DNA from: Akkermansia muciniphila
GTDB taxonomy: Bacteria > Verrucomicrobiota > Verrucomicrobiia > Verrucomicrobiales > DEV007
DNA: 38,672 nt
Assembly: GCA_945883495.1 (NCBI GenBank)
Contig: CAMCXS010000056.1
Span: 1-38,672 of the forward strand
Reading direction: 5' to 3'
The position numbers and the translations under genes were made by a program. A model generated the notes under the pieces. The model was not told the DNA's origin. It ran no database searches and saw only the letters and a program-made list of their open reading frames with translations. Every line of letters begins with the position of its first letter. The first letter of the stretch is position 1. Positions 36,301 to 38,672 of this stretch are shown piece by piece.

Positions 36301-38672
36301 CCTGGCGACCGAATCGTCATTACGTATGGAGCTACGATTTCCACGGCGGTGCGGGACGGAGACACATTCCTCAATGAAGTAGACATCGAGTGGTCCACTT
36401 TGGATGGCACGGTGGTTGGGGAACGAAGTGGGGATGGCGATCTCGACAATCCAGTGTCGCCCTCAAACCCGAACGATTACGAGGCTGCGGCAACCGCGTC
36501 ATTTGTCGCCGATCTCACCCCCATCTACGGGGTGACCAAAGAGGTGATTGCCACTTCCGCCGCCCATACAGGCAGCGCCAACGGTGCCAGTGCCACGCTT
36601 ACGGATCTGACCATCGGGGAGACTGTCACCTATCGCGTTACGGCAACGATTGGCCGAGGCACCACGGAGAACGTCCGGCTGGTGGATGCGTTGAGCATCA
36701 GCAACGGCCGTTTGCACATTTATAGTGTCAGCTACTCGGCTGGTGCTGCGTTGCGCCTCGCCAGTGGGGATCCGATCAATGGGATCGTTCCGGTGCTTAC
36801 TGATGCCGCCGCTGCGGATGGCTATACGGACAGAGTCGAGTTGGATTTCGGCACAATCATCAATGATCCGGCTTTGTATACCACGGCGCAAGACGAGCAA
36901 ATCGTCCTGATCATTGAGGCGGTGGTGGTCAATGACTCCGCGAATCAGCAGGGAGACGTTATCCGGAATACCGGGACTCTGTACTTCAATGACGAGACCG
37001 GAGCGCGAAGCCTGAATGGGTTTGTGGATGTCGAGATTGTGGAACCCGAGTTGGGAGTCGTGAAGACGGTGACAAATGCGCCGGGTACGCCGGAGGCAGG
37101 CGACATCATCTCGTACCAGATCGAAGTTCGAAATAACGGCACAGCAAATGCGTTTGAGGCAACTCTCTCGGATGTGGTGCCCGCGGGGATGGATCTTCTT
37201 CCGGCCAGCTTCTCGGCGGTCCGGGTCAGTGATTCCCTCGACGTGACCTCTTGGTTCACCGTGACCGCGGCCGGGATCACCGCCACGAGTGCCTTTGACC
37301 TCGCCGCGGGAGACAGTCTGCGGTTGACCTACGACACACAGCTATTGACTCAGGTGACCGATGGTGCGCGGCTGACGAATGAAAGTGATGTTTCGTGGAC
37401 TTCGCTGACAGGGAGCGATGCGGGTGAGCGGACCGGAAGCGGCGCAGGGCCCAACGACTATTTGGCCGGGGATGACGCCACCGTCGTCGTGGACTTGGAG
37501 CCAATCATCACCAAAACCGTGCAGACAAGCAGCGCCGCCCATACCGGCAGTGGTCAAGGGAACGTTGCGCTCACGGACCTAGTGGTTGGAGAGTCGGTGA
37601 CCTATGAGCTAGTGGCTCAGCTGGGGCGGGGGACCACCCATGGAGTGGTCATTGAAGACATTCTGGATTTGTCCCAAGGCATCCTCAATATCCGCGCTGT
37701 CCGCGTGGAGAACGGAGCGGCTTTGACGGTTTCCAGCCCTGTTATCACCTACACGGATAGCAATTTGGATGGCTTCATGGATCAGGTGCGGCTCGACTTC
37801 GGCACCGTGGTCAATGAATACTCGCTCTCCACAGGGGCGGGAGACGAGCAGATTCGTGTCTATATTGAGGCGGAAGTGCGCAATGTGCTCGCGAATCAGG
37901 CAGGTGACACCATCAATAATACGGGGCGCCTGATCGTGCTCGAAGATACCAACGGCGATGGCGTGGCCGCCGAGTCCGTCACTCGCTCTAGCACAGTGAG
38001 CGTTGAAATCGTCGAACCAGCTGTGACTGCGGCCAAGACCGTCACGTCCGCTCCGGCGCACCCAGACGCTGGTGATTCCGTTAGCTATGAGGTCGTTCTG
38101 CAGAATACCGGGTCCGCCACGGCATTCGATATCACGTTTCGAGATGTCGCGCCAAACGGCCTGGTATTGTTGCCGAGCACATTTACCGCGACGCTGAATG
38201 GCTCCACGGACGTAAGTAGCTGGTTCACTCCGACGCCGGGTGGCATCACTGCTTCGACCGCTTTCCAGCTGGCGATCAATGACCGGGTGGTGATCACCTA
38301 CGATGCTACTCTTCAAACAACGGTGCGAGACGGTCAACGTCTCGTCAACGCCGTGGCCGTGGAGTGGACTTCTCTCGACAGTACGGATCCTTCCGATGGC
38401 TCTAATGTTGGCGACACTCTCGAACGAGGTGGCGACGGGGATCTCGGCACGACCTCCGGCCCGTCGAACCCGAACGATTACGAAGCGGCGGCTCAGGCCA
38501 CGGTGACGGCCAATCTCACACCTCTGTATGCGTTCACGAAGTCGATTCAGTCGACTTCGGAAGGGCATACCTCGGGCTCGCAGTTGGTGGTGGGCGAGAC
38601 GGTGACCTATGAACTGGTGGCGCAGATCGGTCGCGGGACCACGCATGGGGTGGTGATTGAGGACCTATTGGC
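30301..38672 (+). CDS. Giant LEPR-like, DUF11-repeat surface/secreted protein, 3' end beyond window
   Basis: The frame starting at ATG 30301 stays open to the window edge: at least 2790 codons with no stop. The N-terminus has no signal peptide but has FEALEARVLFDGSPD (residues 17-31), a variant of the LEPR-XLL motif that begins many giant secreted proteins (LExRxLxD, with Ala22 in place of Pro). After about 220 residues come repeated Ig-like beta-sandwich domains of the DUF11/fimbrial-isopeptide D2 type: each starts with a TKTV-like strand, has a GD-x-V-x-Y or GE-x-V-T-Y strand, a D-x-LP-x-G loop, and ends in an N-T-A-x-V-like strand. From 33982 they form a super-repeat of about 1 kb. The protein is rich in Thr, Ser, Asp, Gly and Val and poor in Cys. 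It is most likely a very long surface adhesin or sheath protein exported by the divergent HlyD/M50 unit. ATG 30301 lacks a clear Shine-Dalgarno sequence. Confidence 0.88.
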   Translation, partial: MNDSAAPSPARKAPVAFEALEARVLFDGSPDAPVADVQVSVVEEEFINEDVTFAVTFDNTGATEGYAPYVDFIAPAALEIGSATTFGASATNPSGSAVIPIGRIAADGQLVDITTGVPVDHPMYAGASDGGTYGRAGSGTAPVLYDVAGNPNLVGMHVYSAQLPFGSYTPGNPAATVYFTGSLDKDNGILPHQEVVTYAVGGFAYGADALHNPVSDVPVASNMTSAGVMPLVIDLVKTAVVPEEDGIYTGENVSGPNHPITYRLTVNLAEGEEVTNLVIRDLLPDDLAYTGNLAVTFGSGTSGSRSYVVQAEPELNTDGLTAVDPADDELRIVVDRIIGQGGGDIVVTYTTFVPYREVSGALVVEAVSGEEGDLDADEYNDASVTATYDADGAGLALPYLIGDHEGPMQPGTAYRSFNSDTDYRIEEHSIAIQKGVDFAPGGDRAATGVSQGDVLEYRMNFQISDYFAFDQVVIDDLLGDGQEFLPGDGRIGFNVDALESLPQLTFTMHGTAVTLAFDSANFEAVENANGTTSIRFNVYQQLVDSGFIAAGAPLLGGLVETTGTAPTALSPGNFNGGPTTGTVTFRAKVRDAYESDFITDPRINQGDVLRNTVSITGRNLDIETFAPLTDVTDGSAASVTVPVGRVTKELHSVTHSGTIIPATGLTEGRQVVPGDVVTWRLTYVLPISEFEALTVTDFLPMPVFDVSQVDTTQVYAWNPATYNVAGRISFGPGDTFFGASGASATGDGGLDDTFGYLTPATPTITLDPAYNSFTIHFGDYIIPATVDPVATTIEIYVSTVIQDGLYADGLLFTNQVEVREQNSNVVSVASNQIAQIDITVPDLQITKGVVAASSPNSGSFTAITGPAGVTFNAPGSASAFSGTVNSDGLATRRIDADLNNLDAGDIVTFAISLENFGDGAFGAYDVRISDTLPAGFVTPGAPGAVPLNLRVTDGTGAALAYTILGGGTDADFFLSGLELTDPSSTQGSIGRFDASSGGNVVIIAYDLVLADAVEAASAQTNTAALENYSYREGGDDYSTAADRDTATVNVLQPSITKTVVDTSHDDTGNVDLAGGGGADQVAVGEVVTYEVTVTVPEGQLTNLRLRDTLQSGLAFLALDSVTASSGLSSALGAWSSVVGIVSGGTAGSANQGTVLELGFGTTPGLGNVTNSNRDNTVTETITIRYRAVVTNVNTNDRGDVLDNTATVTWQVGGTDQTRSAGDSVTVVEPRITLAKDASVTSVEGDDLVTYTIVVRNLNQTNVSEAYDLVLEDLLPNGVSYVGGLTHVAGVAPNAGSLLFDPSAGTDGAVRAVFDRLARGQSSTLSFQVRVDNGLNIGTVVRNTATVTFTSLPGTPSSSTPHNAFGAERTGDSTGIGGTANDYRVSDPAEFTIVSPVSLSKVVVDTSEDHTSADATSSGTVRAAIGEVVRFAVTFEVPQANNPSVQLVDTLDSRLVWLDPANVQIRFDGFDSSGSTLGVGGDLVGANGTTITLDSSRISFDSANNRVTFNLGDILNTELDTSAAETVTILYNAVIRNAAPVDRGDVLVNSAQLRANGANLGSPLTTSVTVVEPVLTVTKTDNGVNTADAGDLINYRLLVNASNATNTAAAFDLVLSDSVPDGLEIVTGSLAFSGLPAYVSGSSVGFTGQNITATVNELRPGDSFEVLFQVRVRDSGPHLLQAGERIQNTAQLTFSSLPDDGTDNGVSGNATGSESGAPGSASGERSYNASGSDSFDAPVPVFRKVLGDPSDTTYTIGETVEYVMTVTIPEGRTGGPEAYIFDTVDAGFSFVSGSLTVTVGAGITVGTTGALDEANSSFFTRLDGGANATESLRFDFGHLDLNNGSAGSGLASQTVEIRYRLSVDNILANQAAQTRNNVADFYYTDDDGSTRNLASDASGDTDTRVTIVEPVVAVGKQIASIAAYPDAGDTVQYELVIQHTGTAHPNNVTAYDVTVRDVLPANLTLETASFTATLNGTTNVSSWFTVTATGLEAIPGAIDLSPGDRIVITYGATISTAVRDGDTFLNEVDIEWSTLDGTVVGERSGDGDLDNPVSPSNPNDYEAAATASFVADLTPIYGVTKEVIATSAAHTGSANGASATLTDLTIGETVTYRVTATIGRGTTENVRLVDALSISNGRLHIYSVSYSAGAALRLASGDPINGIVPVLTDAAAADGYTDRVELDFGTIINDPALYTTAQDEQIVLIIEAVVVNDSANQQGDVIRNTGTLYFNDETGARSLNGFVDVEIVEPELGVVKTVTNAPGTPEAGDIISYQIEVRNNGTANAFEATLSDVVPAGMDLLPASFSAVRVSDSLDVTSWFTVTAAGITATSAFDLAAGDSLRLTYDTQLLTQVTDGARLTNESDVSWTSLTGSDAGERTGSGAGPNDYLAGDDATVVVDLEPIITKTVQTSSAAHTGSGQGNVALTDLVVGESVTYELVAQLGRGTTHGVVIEDILDLSQGILNIRAVRVENGAALTVSSPVITYTDSNLDGFMDQVRLDFGTVVNEYSLSTGAGDEQIRVYIEAEVRNVLANQAGDTINNTGRLIVLEDTNGDGVAAESVTRSSTVSVEIVEPAVTAAKTVTSAPAHPDAGDSVSYEVVLQNTGSATAFDITFRDVAPNGLVLLPSTFTATLNGSTDVSSWFTPTPGGITASTAFQLAINDRVVITYDATLQTTVRDGQRLVNAVAVEWTSLDSTDPSDGSNVGDTLERGGDGDLGTTSGPSNPNDYEAAAQATVTANLTPLYAFTKSIQSTSEGHTSGSQLVVGETVTYELVAQIGRGTTHGVVIEDLL
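33982..38672 (+). repeat. Composite ~1-kb protein super-repeat in the giant gene
   Basis: Units begin at a (V/I)VEP motif: 33982, 35011, 36022, 37042 and 38014, giving lengths of 1029, 1011, 1020 and 972 bp (343, 337, 340 and 324 residues) and a fifth unit cut by the window end. Each unit holds two Ig-like domains of different type: one beginning like VTKTxxxxxDAGD and one like ITKTVxxTSxxHTGS followed by VGETVTYELVAQ-GRGTT. A longer, less regular forerunner spans about 32821-33981. The last units are most alike at protein level (GRGTTHGVVIED occurs in both 37.6 and 38.6 kb), pointing to recent duplication. Confidence 0.88.

Overview
The window looks like chromosomal DNA of a GC-rich Gram-negative bacterium of the Planctomycetes-Verrucomicrobia-Chlamydiae superphylum, most likely a verrucomicrobium. 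I infer this from gene content only: a secreted polysaccharide lyase carrying autotransporter-associated beta-strand (PATR) repeats and a DxDxDG-type C-terminal motif, a double-VWA/GATase-like membrane protein, a DUF3500 protein, a Fur-sufCBD cluster, and a giant DUF11-repeat protein beside HlyD/M50 genes. Few starts have a clear Shine-Dalgarno sequence. I see no rRNA, tRNA, CRISPR array, IS element or prophage.

Layout. 1-7.8 kb is mostly housekeeping: the 3' part of a bifunctional proline-catabolic putA, a small membrane protein with a His/Asp/Glu tail, a secreted DUF3500 protein, a fumarylacetoacetase-fold enzyme, a secreted NlpC/P60 hydrolase, then a tight trio of a winged-helix-like protein, a MoaD-like sulfur carrier and an RDD membrane protein. 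7.9-13.3 kb holds a membrane coiled-coil/Pro-rich protein convergent with a large BatA-like VWA/GATase protein, and an unrecognised single-TM protein. 13.3-17.3 kb is a Fur-family regulator followed by sufC, sufB and sufD (Fe-S cluster scaffold), with a PerR/Fur-like palindrome in front. A secreted beta-propeller-like protein follows, then, convergent with it, a 2230-residue secreted lyase (two PA14-like domains, heparinase II/III-type lyase, LamG, PATR repeats).

25.3-38.7 kb is the most unusual part. A three-gene leftward unit (GAF-HlyD fusion, M50 metalloprotease-HlyD fusion, small multi-TM protein) faces a rightward giant ORF across a 104-bp AT-rich divergent promoter region. The giant ORF is open from 30301 to the window edge (at least 2790 codons). 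It starts with a LEPR-like motif (LEARVLFDG) and consists of DUF11/fimbrial-D2-like Ig domains, which from 33982 onward form a composite super-repeat of about 1 kb. I propose that the divergent unit is a dedicated export or processing apparatus for this giant surface protein. No ABC transporter or TolC gene is seen, so either they lie outside the window or the system works differently from classical type I secretion.

Links between genes: Fur probably controls suf in response to iron or peroxide. The VWA/GATase and coiled-coil proteins probably belong to one envelope-associated VWA/MoxR-type system. The lyase and the giant repeat protein are the two main secreted products.
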